Positions 21,204-31,428 are shown, numbered from the stretch's first letter. The stretch: 64,000 nt of DNA from Pedobacter changchengzhani (GCF_004354365.1 NZ_SJCY01000003.1:1-64000), one strand, 5' to 3'. Notes: generated by a model not told the origin, from the sequence alone. Program-made: numbers and translations.

Positions 21204-23189
21204 ATGCCCGAAACGAAGAAAGTTTCTGTAAAAGCGACTTCTAAAAGTAAAAAGAACGAAATTTCAACAAAAATAGACCAAAGCCAACCGGTTTGGCCGC
21301 ATAGTTTATTTACTGATTATGATGTAGATTTATTTTTGGTTGGAAAGCATTTCCGGCTTTACGATAAATTTGGATCTCACCTTACAGTACTTGAAAAAGT
21401 TAATGGCGTGTATTTTGCAGTTTGGGCACCTAATGCCATAAATGTAGGTGTAGTTGGCGATTTTAACGGTTGGAACCGCGAGGCGCATGCTTTAAATAAG
21501 AGGTGGGATAAATCGGGTATATGGGAAGGGTTTATCCCTAATGTTGCAAAGGGCGATGTATATAAATATTTTGTAAAAGGTTTTGATGAGTCTGAGCACG
21601 AAAAAGGCGATCCTTATGCAAGGCGATGGGAACATCCACCACAAACGGCCTCTATTGTTTGGGATACCGATTACACTTGGAAAGATAAATCGTGGTTAGC
21701 GAAACGAGCAAAACTAAATCCGTTGAACCAGGCAATTTCTGTTTACGAAATTCATTTGGGGTCGTGGCAGCGCGATCCTGAGAACCCTAAAAGGGTGTTA
21801 AATTGTAGAGAAATTGCAAAAACGCTCGTTCCGTACGTGGTAGAAATGGGCTTTACGCATGTAGAATTGATGCCAGTAATGGAATATCCATACTTTCCGA
21901 GTTGGGGTTATCAAATTACAGGTTATTTCGGGGCAAGTTCTAGATATGGTTCTCCACAGGATTTAATGTATTTAATTGAAGAACTGCACAATGCCAACAT
22001 TGCGGTTATTTTAGATTGGGTACCATCGCATTTTCCTGGTGATAGACATGGATTGTACGAATTTGACGGTACGCATTTATACGAACATGCAGATATGCGC
22101 AAGGGGTTTCATCCCGATTGGAAATCGTATATTTTTAATTACGACCGTCCAGAAGTTCGTTCGTTTTTAATAAGTAATGCTACTTTTTGGATTGATCAAT
22201 ACCATGCAGATGGTTTAAGGGTTGATGCCGTGGCTTCTATGTTATACTTTAATTTCTCTAGAGAAGATGCAGACGCTGCTACAAATGAATACGGTGGGAG
22301 TGAGAATTTAGGTGCAATTAAATTTCTGCAAGATTTAAACGAAACCCTTTACGGGAACTTTAAAGGCGTGCAAACCATAGCAGAAGAAAGCAGTACTTTC
22401 GATGGCGTAACTAGACCAGTTTACGATGGTGGATTAGGTTTTGGTATGAAGTGGATGATGGGCTGGATGAATGATACGCTTAAATATTTTAAAGTAGATC
22501 CCTTAGGTAGGAAGCACCACCACAATTCGTTGAGTTTTAGCATGAGCTACGCTTTTAGCGAAAACTTTATGTTGCCTTTTTCGCACGATGAAGTGGTGCA
22601 TGGCAAATCGCCAATGCTATATAAAATGCCTGGCGACGATTGGCAGAAGTTTGCCAACTTAAGAGCGCTGTACGGCTATATGTTTACTCACCCCGGCACA
22701 AAATTATTGTTTATGGGAAATGAGTTTGCCGATACAAATGAGTGGAACTTTAAACAGTCTTTAGATTGGCATTTATTGCAATACGCGCCACATAAAGGGA
22801 TGCAAGAAACAGTAAAGGCATTAAACTTTTTATACCGAAACGAACCTGCTTTGCACGATTTTAATTTCAGTTACGAAGGTTTTGAATGGCTAGATGCCGA
22901 CAATGCCAATGAATCGGTTTTTGTATATATGCGTAAAGGTACCAAGGCAAAAGACACTTTGGTTATCGCATTAAATTTTACACCTGTGGTAAGGGAAAAC
23001 TACAAAATTGGGGTTCCTTTTGATAAAAAATGGGTCGAGATTTTTAATTCGGACGATATTGTTTACTACGGAAGTGGCATTAACAATAAAGGGAATTTAG
23101 ACACTTACCATGAGGGATTTAACAATCAGAAATTTTCTATTAATGTGACCTTGCCTCCTTTGGGAATGTCGGTGTTTAAAAGTAAATAA
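21204..23189 (+). CDS. glgB: 1,4-alpha-glucan branching enzyme
   Basis: A 661-residue GH13 enzyme that makes alpha-1,6 branches in glycogen. A short lysine-rich N-terminus precedes the CBM48 domain (about 70-165, with V-W-A-P-N-A). The catalytic barrel follows, with nucleophile Asp341 in R-V-D-A-V-A-S-M-L-Y, the acid/base glutamate in I-A-E-E-S and the transition-state aspartate in S-H-D-E-V-V-H-G-K. Only one N-terminal CBM48 module is present, the shorter branching-enzyme type. The adjacent GH31 glucosidase suggests an alpha-glucan storage and turnover pair; other glg genes are not in the window. Confidence 0.95.
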   Translation: MPETKKVSVKATSKSKKNEISTKIDQSQPVWPHSLFTDYDVDLFLVGKHFRLYDKFGSHLTVLEKVNGVYFAVWAPNAINVGVVGDFNGWNREAHALNKRWDKSGIWEGFIPNVAKGDVYKYFVKGFDESEHEKGDPYARRWEHPPQTASIVWDTDYTWKDKSWLAKRAKLNPLNQAISVYEIHLGSWQRDPENPKRVLNCREIAKTLVPYVVEMGFTHVELMPVMEYPYFPSWGYQITGYFGASSRYGSPQDLMYLIEELHNANIAVILDWVPSHFPGDRHGLYEFDGTHLYEHADMRKGFHPDWKSYIFNYDRPEVRSFLISNATFWIDQYHADGLRVDAVASMLYFNFSREDADAATNEYGGSENLGAIKFLQDLNETLYGNFKGVQTIAEESSTFDGVTRPVYDGGLGFGMKWMMGWMNDTLKYFKVDPLGRKHHHNSLSFSMSYAFSENFMLPFSHDEVVHGKSPMLYKMPGDDWQKFANLRALYGYMFTHPGTKLLFMGNEFADTNEWNFKQSLDWHLLQYAPHKGMQETVKALNFLYRNEPALHDFNFSYEGFEWLDADNANESVFVYMRKGTKAKDTLVIALNFTPVVRENYKIGVPFDKKWVEIFNSDDIVYYGSGINNKGNLDTYHEGFNNQKFSINVTLPPLGMSVFKSK

Positions 23190-23260
23190 TCATCTTTTTT
23201 CTGCCAGTTGGCAGATGAACATTGGAATGTTTAAAGGCTACATTGGTTAAAATATTAAAC

Positions 23261-23298
23261 AAAATGGGGAGGTTAAGTTGCTTAATCTCCCCATTTTT
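23261..23298. terminator. Bidirectional terminator between glgB and the TonB receptor
   Basis: AAAATGGGGA-g-GTTAAG pairs with CTTAA-TCTCCCCATTTT. A-rich and T-rich flanks on both sides make it usable by both convergent genes. Confidence 0.8.
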
Positions 23299-23307
23299 AT
23301 TTGAAGC

Positions 23308-25497
23308 TTAAAGCTTAAACTTTACACCTCCATTAAATGTCCTGCCCTCTGTATGGTTCCAAATATCATCAAATGTTGGGTTTAAATGCGAACCATTAAC
23401 AACATTTTTATACCTGCTTTGGCGAGCATCTGTAAAATTTTCTGCATTTATAAAAATAGAAAATTTGCCAAATGCTTTTTCGGCCATAAAGCCAAATTCC
23501 CAATAAGAATTGGTTTGGAATAAATTATATAGGTATTGTCTATCTGTAAAATACCCCTCCAAACCCAGCTTAATATCGTCATGTTTCTCGTAAAGCAAGG
23601 CAAGGTTTAATTTACTTTTTGGCATTAACCGAATATCTTGAATAACTGGAAGGTATGCTGCTTTTGCATCGGTGTAGGTATAGCCAGCAAAGAGTTTGAA
23701 ATCTTCTTTAAAAATAAATTTGGCATTGGTTTCAAATCCTCTACTCTTGACGGCTTTTGTGGTATTATCAAAATAAAAATTGCCTAAACCGTTCTGTAGT
23801 AGTATTGTTGAATTGGTAATTTGGGTGTAAAAGAACATTTGATTAATACTTATTAGCCAATCATCGCCAATTGTTGTTTTATAATTAACATCTGCTGTTC
23901 CACCGTAACTTCTTTCTGCTTTAACATTGTTTAAAGGCAATAAATTTTGATACTGGAATGTTTCAGTTTCTTCGGTAAATAAGGTTGGTGTTTTGTAACC
24001 TAAACCGCCTCCAATTCTCGAGCTCCAATGGTCGTTAAACCTGTAAAGTGCAGAAATTCTTGGTAAGATGAAAAATTCAGTTTTGTTGTAATTTGCATTG
24101 TAATAGTTTACTAAATCTCCGCGTAAACCGGTTTCCAGTTTAAATTTTTCCGAAATATCTAAAGTTTGCTGTGCATATAAACCACCAGTTTTGCTAATAA
24201 AGTTTTTTGCTAGCGATGGGGTTTGGTTCTGTTCGGTAAATTTATCAAATACCAAATTAGCGCCAAAAATCAAACTCTGGTTTTTTAAGGTTTTTAAATA
24301 ACTCGCATCGGTATAAACGTTGTAATTTGTGCCGTTAAATTGATAACTCGGAATGGCAACATCTCGCTTAAAATAGTTAAAACTTGTTTTCAGCTTCAAT
24401 AAATCCTGCTCACCTGTTTTATAATCCACATCTAATGTAGAAGTATTTCTAGCAGTTTTGTTTTGTTCGAAATATTGATGATTTGCATCAGCTCCATTCT
24501 TTATTACAAAAGTATCGCCACCTATTCTTTTCCCTTTTGTAAACGCATTTCCTATAATTATAGTTGTTTTCTCGTTAGGATAAACAAATAATTTTGGGTG
24601 AATGGTAAAATCTGTTGATTTTGGGAGTTCTGTAAAATCATCTTGATCTACATCATAAGCTTTTTGCAAATTTCCTGTGGCCAGTAAACTATAACCAATT
24701 TTGGCATTTCTTTGCATTGAAAAAATACCTAAATTAGTTTGGCCTACGTCTGATTGATTGATGATTAAATTCAAATCTGCTTTTTCTTTAGGCGTACGTG
24801 AGATAAAATTTACCACCCCTGCAATTGCACCGGCACCGTAAAGTGTAGAGGATGGGCCTTTAATAATCTCAACCTGACTTAAATCTAAAGGGGGGATTTC
24901 TAAAATGCTCAATCCGCTGGCAAAGTTGCCAAAACTTGCATATCCATCTTTTAGCAATTGCGTATATCTACCATCCAAACCCTGTATCCTGATACTCGCA
25001 TTTCCACTAGTTGCAGATGTTTGTTGCACGGCAATACCGGTACTTTCATGCAAAATCATCGAAACATTTGAAGGACGCATATTTGCTTTCTCCTCAATCT
25101 CTTCCAATTCGATGGTTTCTACACGCGTTGGTGTATTTTTGATCGATCTGCTCGTTCTGGTAGAGGAAACAATCACTTCATCCAATCCTTCTTCTGCTTC
25201 TTCGATGAGAATTTCTACGGGCTGATTACCTTCAATTGGTAAAGTCAAATTTAAGGTTTGTTCTTCAAAACCTACATTCCTAACAATTAAGGTTTGGTTC
25301 CCATTAGGAACATTATTAATAACAGCTAAACCCTTTTCGTTGGTTTTTGCTATAATTTTGGTGTTTTTAATAAGGATAGTTACGCCCGATAACGGCGTTA
25401 AATTTTCTTTATTTTTTACTAAAATGGAGATATTATTTTGTGCATAAACACCTGTTACGCATAACATTGTGCACAGCAATACAATTAATTTTTGCAT
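23308..25497 (-). CDS. TonB-dependent receptor, probable metal or siderophore type
   Basis: A 729-residue outer-membrane receptor. A signal peptide (1-19, ending V-Y-A-Q) is followed by a carboxypeptidase-regulatory-like domain (about 22-95). The plug begins near 107 (V-I-V-S-S-T-R-T-S-R-S-I) with G-I-A-V-Q-Q-T-S-A and S-T-L-Y-G-A-G-A-I. A barrel ends in K-F-K-L. It is shorter than SusC receptors and resembles CirA/FepA-size transporters. A DUF6660 gene lies 61 bp upstream on the same strand; such proteins commonly accompany metal-linked receptors and efflux genes in this phylum. Metal or metallophore uptake is therefore likely, with the ligand unknown. It ends at a shared terminator with glgB. 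Confidence 0.9.
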   Translation of the reverse strand: MQKLIVLLCTMLCVTGVYAQNNISILVKNKENLTPLSGVTILIKNTKIIAKTNEKGLAVINNVPNGNQTLIVRNVGFEEQTLNLTLPIEGNQPVEILIEEAEEGLDEVIVSSTRTSRSIKNTPTRVETIELEEIEEKANMRPSNVSMILHESTGIAVQQTSATSGNASIRIQGLDGRYTQLLKDGYASFGNFASGLSILEIPPLDLSQVEIIKGPSSTLYGAGAIAGVVNFISRTPKEKADLNLIINQSDVGQTNLGIFSMQRNAKIGYSLLATGNLQKAYDVDQDDFTELPKSTDFTIHPKLFVYPNEKTTIIIGNAFTKGKRIGGDTFVIKNGADANHQYFEQNKTARNTSTLDVDYKTGEQDLLKLKTSFNYFKRDVAIPSYQFNGTNYNVYTDASYLKTLKNQSLIFGANLVFDKFTEQNQTPSLAKNFISKTGGLYAQQTLDISEKFKLETGLRGDLVNYYNANYNKTEFFILPRISALYRFNDHWSSRIGGGLGYKTPTLFTEETETFQYQNLLPLNNVKAERSYGGTADVNYKTTIGDDWLISINQMFFYTQITNSTILLQNGLGNFYFDNTTKAVKSRGFETNAKFIFKEDFKLFAGYTYTDAKAAYLPVIQDIRLMPKSKLNLALLYEKHDDIKLGLEGYFTDRQYLYNLFQTNSYWEFGFMAEKAFGKFSIFINAENFTDARQSRYKNVVNGSHLNPTFDDIWNHTEGRTFNGGVKFKL

Positions 25498-25558
25498 GTA
25501 TTTTTTAATTAAAATTGAATAAAAAATCAGTTTAAACTGATTTGCGAAATTTTGGTTT

Positions 25559-25894
25559 TTAACCGATAAGGTTATTCAACTTCGGCGGTTGCCATATTTT
25601 TTGGATGTAATAAGAAGTAAAGCTGTTTTTGTAAACAAAACTCTTCTTTGTAATCGCATTTACTTTTACTAAAGGTTGTGAGCTTACCGATTTCAAATTT
25701 AAAACGGGTTGACCGCAACAATTACAGATACACAAAGGTGTGCAGTTGTCGGTAGCATTCTCAGTACAAGGTTTGGAAATATTTACTGATGCATCTACGC
25801 TATTGCTTAATTTTTCGAACACGGGCAAATCTTCGCATGTAATGCAAGACAAAAACAGAATACCCAGACTTAAAATTAAGCTTATAAATTTCAT
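25559..25894 (-). CDS. DUF6660-like small cysteine-rich exported protein
   Basis: A protein of about 111 residues from the ATG at 25894, which starts a normal signal peptide (M-K-F-I-S-L-I-L-S). An in-frame ATG at 25915 would add seven residues before it and is less likely. After the signal comes a cysteine cluster: C-T-E-N, then C-T-P-L-C-I-C-N-C-C-G near residues 48-60. This cluster is the hallmark of DUF6660-type proteins found next to metal-related TonB receptors in Bacteroidota. The spacing of cysteines suggests metal binding in the periplasm, possibly copper, but this is inference. It lies 20-40 bp downstream of the CHAT gene on the same strand and may be part of the downstream receptor operon instead. 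Confidence 0.75.
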   Translation of the reverse strand: MKFISLILSLGILFLSCITCEDLPVFEKLSNSVDASVNISKPCTENATDNCTPLCICNCCGQPVLNLKSVSSQPLVKVNAITKKSFVYKNSFTSYYIQKIWQPPKLNNLIG

Positions 25895-25935
25895 TATGTG
25901 TTGCAAAAGTACCATTCATAACGATAATTATAAAG

Positions 25936-28608
25936 TCATTTATTCTTATTGAATCTTTTTCGATTTAAAAACCAAATTATCGAACAACCTAATATTGAAA
26001 TAGCAACTAAAATACCGTTGATCAGCTTCCAATTTGTTGATGCTTTTAAATTGATATTTTGATCCAAACCCATGTAAATTAAACTGTCCCAATAATAAGG
26101 TAGGTACATTGCATCGGTGCTTTTAGGTTGGTTTAACCAATCTTTCTTAGCTAAATTTAATGCTTCGCTACCACTTTTATCGTTTAATAAAAACTTATAA
26201 AAGTTGGCGGTTATTATTGATGCGGCGTGATCATTTACATTCCACAAACCCGCAATTGTGGCTGGTGTGCCAATAGCATTAAATCCCCTCGATAAACTGA
26301 TTACGCCTTCGCCATTCGCCAATGCCCCATCGGCAGTTCTACATGCACTTAAAACAACCAAAGATGGTGCTGTTTTTTGAGATGAAAGTTCGAATAAGTA
26401 TATTTTTTCTTTCTCGAAATCGAGTGTAGGTTCGGCATTTTCGCCAGATAAATAGGCGTGTGTGCCGATGTGAAGCACCTTACTGTTTTCAAATGCATTA
26501 ATAAAACTGTTGTGGTTTACCTCATCGTTAAATAAAAAATTGCCTCCAACAATTTGTTTTATTTTATCGGCTTCTTCCTGCACAGCAAGCAATGGTTGGT
26601 TGTTTAATTTTTGGTGGGTAATGAATAATCCTGCAAAGTTATTGCTCTTTGAGCTCGCTTTATTCGATACCAATGTTTTTAACGAGAAGGCGTAGCTGAT
26701 GATGTTGCTTTTAATTAAAAAAGGCCAGCTAGAAATGTTTGCTGTGTATTTCGAGTTCGTAATTAATCCATCAAAAGAGATAAACGCTAAAACACCATCA
26801 GGCACGATGATTATTTTTTCATTTGGCGTAAAAAGGATATTTCCTAAAAGTGTTTTGTAAACGTGGTTAGAAGCTTCGAAAAACAACTTTGGATCGTTCA
26901 TCATCGCATTTGGCCCATGTTGGAAATAGGTATTGCTAAAATTTTCTACGCTTAATTTTATATCAGTGGCGTGTGCTAACTTTTCCACCTGAAGAATCTT
27001 TTTATTTTTAATATTGAGGATGTATATCGCTTCCTTACCAAAAAAATACGTTATAAATCTAGTATTTGGGAGTTTATCAATTTCTTCAGCAATAGGTTTG
27101 GAATAAGTAGACGTATTAAATTGCCTGTACTTTTCTTTAATTTGTTTGTTGATTAAGGCAAGGTCGAATTTTAAAGCATCCATTTTTTTGCTGGTGGTTC
27201 GGCGCTCAATTTCTTGTCGCTCGTTAAAAATAATAGCCCTTTCTAATGCTTGTTTTTTTATAAAAAGAGAATCTTTATTGGTAATGGCCAATAATTTTTG
27301 GTTGCGTTGAATTTGATCGAGCAACGTTCTGCTTTTACTCTGTTCGGATAAATTAAGAATATCAATTAAATACTTTTGTTGTTTGGTTTTAAGGTATTGG
27401 TTGTAAGAAATCTCAATGCCTCGCTCTGCAATACTTTTTGTATCGGCTTGTAAGCGTTGTTTGGTTTTATCATCATCAAACTCACTTCTAATTTTATCGG
27501 CCGTAATTAGCGCCAATTGAATGTTCTTGAAAGCTTCGTCGGGTTGCTGCAATGCGAGCTGAACAGTTGCTATTTGTTCAAAAACTTCCATTATTTTATT
27601 TTCGCCGTATATTTTACTCGCATCAATTTGGTTGTTGTTGCCAATTATTTTTAAAGTTTTTAAACTCGATTGGAAGTGATTAAGCGCCAACAATGGTTTT
27701 TGCTGTAGGAATTTTATTTTACCAAGTTGGGTGAAGATATTTGCTTTTTCTCTTATCCGTAAACCCTTAAAGTACTTATTTAAAGTGCTAAGCGATAGGT
27801 TAAACTGTTTTTCTGCTGTTGCATAATTACCCAATTTAAGTTCGATATTTCCAGCAGTTGCGTAAGCGCTCATTACCCAATAGGCATTTTCGGGATTAAT
27901 GTTTTTATGCTTTGAAATATTTTGGTCAATCAGTTTTTTTGCTTCTGCAAATTTATTTTGATCGAATAAAACATCAGCATAAATATTATTAAGCAGTAGG
28001 ATGGAGGGGTTAATCGCGGAAGCAATTTTTAATGCACTTAAAATACTTTTTTCCGCTTCTGGCAAATTTCCCATCGAGCGGTAAGATATGGCCATGTTGC
28101 CAAAAATAGCGGGTAATTCTTGGTTTCGCCCAGCTTTGGTTAAAATATCAACAGATTTTTTCTGCAAATATAAAGCACTTTCATAATCGCCCAAGCGCGT
28201 GTAGCTATTGCTTAGTGGCTTTAATGTGTACTCAATAATTTCGTAGTTTTTTAAGGCTTCTATATTTTTTTCATAATAACTAAGGGCCACTTCGTAGCTG
28301 TTAATGGCTTCTAAAATATTTCCTTCTTGCAGTTCGTAATAACCACACGTATTTAAGTAATCTAGCCATGCTTGTTTCTCTAAACTACTTAAGGGCTTTC
28401 GCCAAGCATCTTTAGGCGTAGATTGAAGCAAAATGCTTTGCTGCGGGTTTTGAGAAACATAATCCAATCTTTCATAAATCCATTCCGATAAATTATTGGC
28501 AGATTTTAAGGCTTCTTGTTTGCGATTAAATGCTTCATCCTGTGCAAAAAGAAGATTTGCAAAACAAATTAGAGTGATAAATAATCGAAAAGCTAAAGAA
28601 AGACGCAT
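25936..28608 (-). CDS. Periplasmic TPR-CHAT caspase-like protease
   Basis: An 890-residue protein. A signal peptide (1-22) precedes about nine tetratricopeptide-like helical repeats (about 60-400), then a coiled-coil stretch (about 400-500) and a C-terminal CHAT peptidase domain (about 580-850). One membrane helix (about 864-882) and a basic tail close it. The caspase-type dyad is intact: His717 in H-I-G-T-H-A-Y and Cys756 in V-V-L-S-A-C-R-T. CHAT proteins are TPR-associated caspase relatives that act in proteolytic signalling or cell death. The topology puts the protease in the periplasm, tethered to the inner membrane. Its neighbours (PKD/barrel protein, lipoprotein, ECF sigma factor, membrane TPR protein) suggest an envelope-sensing module. 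Substrate unknown. Confidence 0.9.
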   Translation of the reverse strand: MRLSLAFRLFITLICFANLLFAQDEAFNRKQEALKSANNLSEWIYERLDYVSQNPQQSILLQSTPKDAWRKPLSSLEKQAWLDYLNTCGYYELQEGNILEAINSYEVALSYYEKNIEALKNYEIIEYTLKPLSNSYTRLGDYESALYLQKKSVDILTKAGRNQELPAIFGNMAISYRSMGNLPEAEKSILSALKIASAINPSILLLNNIYADVLFDQNKFAEAKKLIDQNISKHKNINPENAYWVMSAYATAGNIELKLGNYATAEKQFNLSLSTLNKYFKGLRIREKANIFTQLGKIKFLQQKPLLALNHFQSSLKTLKIIGNNNQIDASKIYGENKIMEVFEQIATVQLALQQPDEAFKNIQLALITADKIRSEFDDDKTKQRLQADTKSIAERGIEISYNQYLKTKQQKYLIDILNLSEQSKSRTLLDQIQRNQKLLAITNKDSLFIKKQALERAIIFNERQEIERRTTSKKMDALKFDLALINKQIKEKYRQFNTSTYSKPIAEEIDKLPNTRFITYFFGKEAIYILNIKNKKILQVEKLAHATDIKLSVENFSNTYFQHGPNAMMNDPKLFFEASNHVYKTLLGNILFTPNEKIIIVPDGVLAFISFDGLITNSKYTANISSWPFLIKSNIISYAFSLKTLVSNKASSKSNNFAGLFITHQKLNNQPLLAVQEEADKIKQIVGGNFLFNDEVNHNSFINAFENSKVLHIGTHAYLSGENAEPTLDFEKEKIYLFELSSQKTAPSLVVLSACRTADGALANGEGVISLSRGFNAIGTPATIAGLWNVNDHAASIITANFYKFLLNDKSGSEALNLAKKDWLNQPKSTDAMYLPYYWDSLIYMGLDQNINLKASTNWKLINGILVAISILGCSIIWFLNRKRFNKNK

Positions 28609-28680
28609 AAACTAAAAGCATTTCAGCTAAAGTAAAGAAAAAGTTTTTATCATCGTTATTGAAGAGCGCCTAGACCAACT
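28609..28680. other. Short leader upstream of the CHAT gene
   Basis: About 70 bases between the CHAT start codon and the first 69-bp repeat. No clear promoter box is seen, so the CHAT promoter may lie here or within the repeats. Confidence 0.3.
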
Positions 28681-29427
28681 AAGAACCCTCAAATAAATTT
28701 TCGATATTCCGTGTATTCTGTGTTTCCGTGGCAAAAATTTCGATCTTTAAGAACCCTTAAATTAATTTTTCGATATTCCGTGTATTCTGTGTTTCCGTGG
28801 CAAAAATTTCAATCTCTAAGAACCCTTAAATTAATTTTTCAATATTCCGTGTATTCTGTGCTTCCGTGGCAAAAATTTCGATCTCTAAAAACCCTCAAAT
28901 TAATTTTTCAATATTCCGTGTATGTTGTGTTTCCGTGGCAAAAATTTCGATCTCTAAGAACCCTTAAATTAATTTTTCAATTTTTCCGTGTATGTTGTGA
29001 TTCCGTGGCAAAAATTTCGATCTCTAAGAACCCTCAAATTAATTTTTCAATATTCCGTGTATGTTGTGTTTCCGTGGCAAAAATTTCGATCTCTAAAAAC
29101 CCTCAAATTAATTTTTCAATATTCCGTGTATTCTGTGTTTCCGTGGCAAAAATTTCGATCTCTAAAAACTCTCAAATTAATTTTTCGATATTCCGTGTAT
29201 TCTGTGTTTCCGTGGCAAAAATTTCGATTTCTAAGAACCCTTAAATTAATTTTTCAATATTCCGTGTATTCTGTGTTTCCGTGGCAAAAATTTCGATCTC
29301 TAAGAGCCCTCAAATTAATTTTTCAATATTCCGTGTATTCTGTGTTTCCGTGGCAAAAATTTCGATCTCTAAGAACCCTCAAATTAATTTTTCGATATTC
29401 CGTGTATTCTGTGTTTCCGTGGCAAAC
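28681..29427. repeat. Tandem array of eleven 69-bp units
   Basis: Eleven copies with a 69-bp period (one interval is 70); the core CCGTGTATTCTGTGTTTCCG falls at 28709, 28778, 28847, 28916, 28986, 29055, 29124, 29193, 29262, 29331 and 29400, with a few substitutions per copy. Because 69 is a multiple of three, long artificial reading frames stay open on the plus strand; they encode only a 23-residue repeat and have no start signal. On the minus strand the core reads as a CCACGGAAACACAGAATACACGG-type sequence, a kind of intergenic repeat often seen in this phylum. The array begins nine bases after the stop of the PKD protein gene and separates it from the CHAT gene. Confidence 0.92.
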
Positions 29428-29436
29428 CGTCAATTC

Positions 29437-31428
29437 CTAAAACTTCCAAGTTATATACGTCGCCATTCTGTTGTTGTTGGTTTTAGGATCGAACATATAT
29501 CTAAACCCGATGGATGGGCCAACTCTGACCATACCCAATTGAACATCAGCAAAAAATGAAACTCGGGCATCGGCAAATTGTGTCTTCATTTCGTTGGCCA
29601 AAACCTCTAAATTTAATTTAGATTGATCGGTAAATGCTGTTAAATCATAATTTAAAATATCTTTGGTTCTATTATATAAATCTAACGATACCAACGTGCC
29701 CACACCCGCACCGATGTATTTGTTAATGTTATATCTAAACTGCAACGGAACAGCATTGATGGTCGCTACTTTTGTGGTTTTAAAATAGTCTTTTTTATTA
29801 ATTAAATATCCAATCTTATTAACTAAGGTGTCCTTTTGTTGCGGCGCGGTCGAACTTATTAAGTAAGTGTTTTCTTTAAAAGTGTTTAAATATAATTCTA
29901 CCTGCCAATAATATTTATTTGGTGCGTAAGGCGCTAAACTGGCGCCAATAACTAGGTTTTTGCTGTTTAAATAATTGCTGTTATCGGTTGCAAACGGGAA
30001 ACCATAACCTAAAATTATACCGGGCGATAAACCCATTTTAAACTTACCAACTGCCCTGTTAGTGTAAATAGGCTCATTTTTATCAAAAACAATTGCTGCA
30101 CCACTTCTTATAGGCAGTTTTTCGGGCTTCTCTTTAAACTTGATTTTGTATTCTACGAAGCCCATTGTCGAGTCGGCATCGTTTACGCCTTTTTGCTGTA
30201 AGCCGGGCAAGTAAATATTGCTAAAAACAAAGTGTACGCTATCTCCCTGTAAAACTTTTTTAATACAACTTTGGCCAGTGTAAGCAGAATCGCAACTCGC
30301 AACCTCGGGTTTGGTTTTAATAATTTTTATTGATGATTGATCAAAAACCTCGGCTATATTTACGCCAACATCTACTTTTTTGGCAGGGCCTTTTCCGGTA
30401 TTTTGAAAACGTATTTTATAAGTAAGTTCTCGATTTTTTCCAGTAAAACGATAATTCATTCTGCTTTTTTTCAAGCCCATTTTATTTGGATCGTGCGAAG
30501 CCACAATTTGAAGTTCCATATCAAAAAACTCAGTTTCTACTAGCGGATTATCCGGAATAAAAACTGCCGAAAGCCTCACGGTGGCATTTGTATCCTTAAG
30601 CATTTCGGGCGTTGTTTTAAAATGCATAAAAATAAAGCGCTCTTCATTCCGCTTTAAGTTTTCAAATTTAAAACTTTCCTCACTTTTAAAATCTTTCACT
30701 TTATCTTTTAAAAGTATTTTGCCTTCGGCGGATAAAGGGATAATTTCTGAATTTAATGAAGCGTAAAAAACAGGTTCTTTATTTGTTTTAATGGGTGCGT
30801 AAGCAAAGTTTAACTGCGTTTTTAAGTTCGATTTTTTTTCGTTGTGGTACGTTCTGGTTTCTGATAAATCAAAATTATTGTTTGTAAATTCTGTGTCGTT
30901 ATATAAAATGGCGATGGTTCCGTTTAGGTTTTGCAGGCCATTTTCGGCTTTGTTGCGGTAACCGAAAACCAGCATCATATCATCGCCAGGTTTAGGCATA
31001 CAATTGCTTTTTAGTTCGACACTGCCATTCATTTTAAAAAAAGCAGGCTCATTTGTATTAGAAGCCATCATTTGTGAAGAACCTTTTTCAGTAATTTTTA
31101 TTGGTCTTGGTCGGGTAGGTGGTTTTTTCCCATCATCGTAGTTATTCGTTGCAAAAAGCCGAACGTTTACGGTTGAGGTATCTTTATAAACATGAAAAGG
31201 ATCTTTTTCGAAGCTAAAACCACCATCGCCGAATTCCCAAAAGTAGGTGTAAAAAGGCGCAGGTGCACCGGCAATTTGGCGTAGCGGACGTAAATCTGCA
31301 CTAAACTTAGTTCCTCCATTTTCTTTAGTGTAATTAATTTTTGCGGGGATGGTATCCGAAGGTAAAATTTGAGCCATTAAAGCCAACGAAAACTGAGTAA
31401 TAAAGATAGTGAGTAGCAGTTTTTTCAT
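29437..31428 (-). CDS. Secreted PKD-domain protein with probable C-terminal outer-membrane barrel
   Basis: A 663-residue exported protein. A signal peptide (1-19) precedes a PKD domain (about 30-110) with the hallmark W-E-F-G-D-G. The middle section has DUF11-like features (L-T-Y-K-I-R-F-Q-N-T-G near 330). The C-terminal 190 residues alternate in beta-strand fashion and end Y-I-T-W-K-F, a terminal aromatic residue typical of outer-membrane barrels. I do not recognise a named family. It lies between a lipoprotein gene (upstream, with a terminator in the gap) and the CHAT gene (downstream, past the 69-bp array), all on the same strand. An outer-membrane partner of the periplasmic CHAT protein is a reasonable but untested reading. 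Confidence 0.75.
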   Translation of the reverse strand: MKKLLLTIFITQFSLALMAQILPSDTIPAKINYTKENGGTKFSADLRPLRQIAGAPAPFYTYFWEFGDGGFSFEKDPFHVYKDTSTVNVRLFATNNYDDGKKPPTRPRPIKITEKGSSQMMASNTNEPAFFKMNGSVELKSNCMPKPGDDMMLVFGYRNKAENGLQNLNGTIAILYNDTEFTNNNFDLSETRTYHNEKKSNLKTQLNFAYAPIKTNKEPVFYASLNSEIIPLSAEGKILLKDKVKDFKSEESFKFENLKRNEERFIFMHFKTTPEMLKDTNATVRLSAVFIPDNPLVETEFFDMELQIVASHDPNKMGLKKSRMNYRFTGKNRELTYKIRFQNTGKGPAKKVDVGVNIAEVFDQSSIKIIKTKPEVASCDSAYTGQSCIKKVLQGDSVHFVFSNIYLPGLQQKGVNDADSTMGFVEYKIKFKEKPEKLPIRSGAAIVFDKNEPIYTNRAVGKFKMGLSPGIILGYGFPFATDNSNYLNSKNLVIGASLAPYAPNKYYWQVELYLNTFKENTYLISSTAPQQKDTLVNKIGYLINKKDYFKTTKVATINAVPLQFRYNINKYIGAGVGTLVSLDLYNRTKDILNYDLTAFTDQSKLNLEVLANEMKTQFADARVSFFADVQLGMVRVGPSIGFRYMFDPKTNNNRMATYITWKF

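Noticed and set aside
28711..29559. Long plus-strand frames of 92-177 codons across the 69-bp array
   Set aside because: They arise only because the repeat period is a multiple of three; they encode a 23-residue repeat in several registers and have no start signals.
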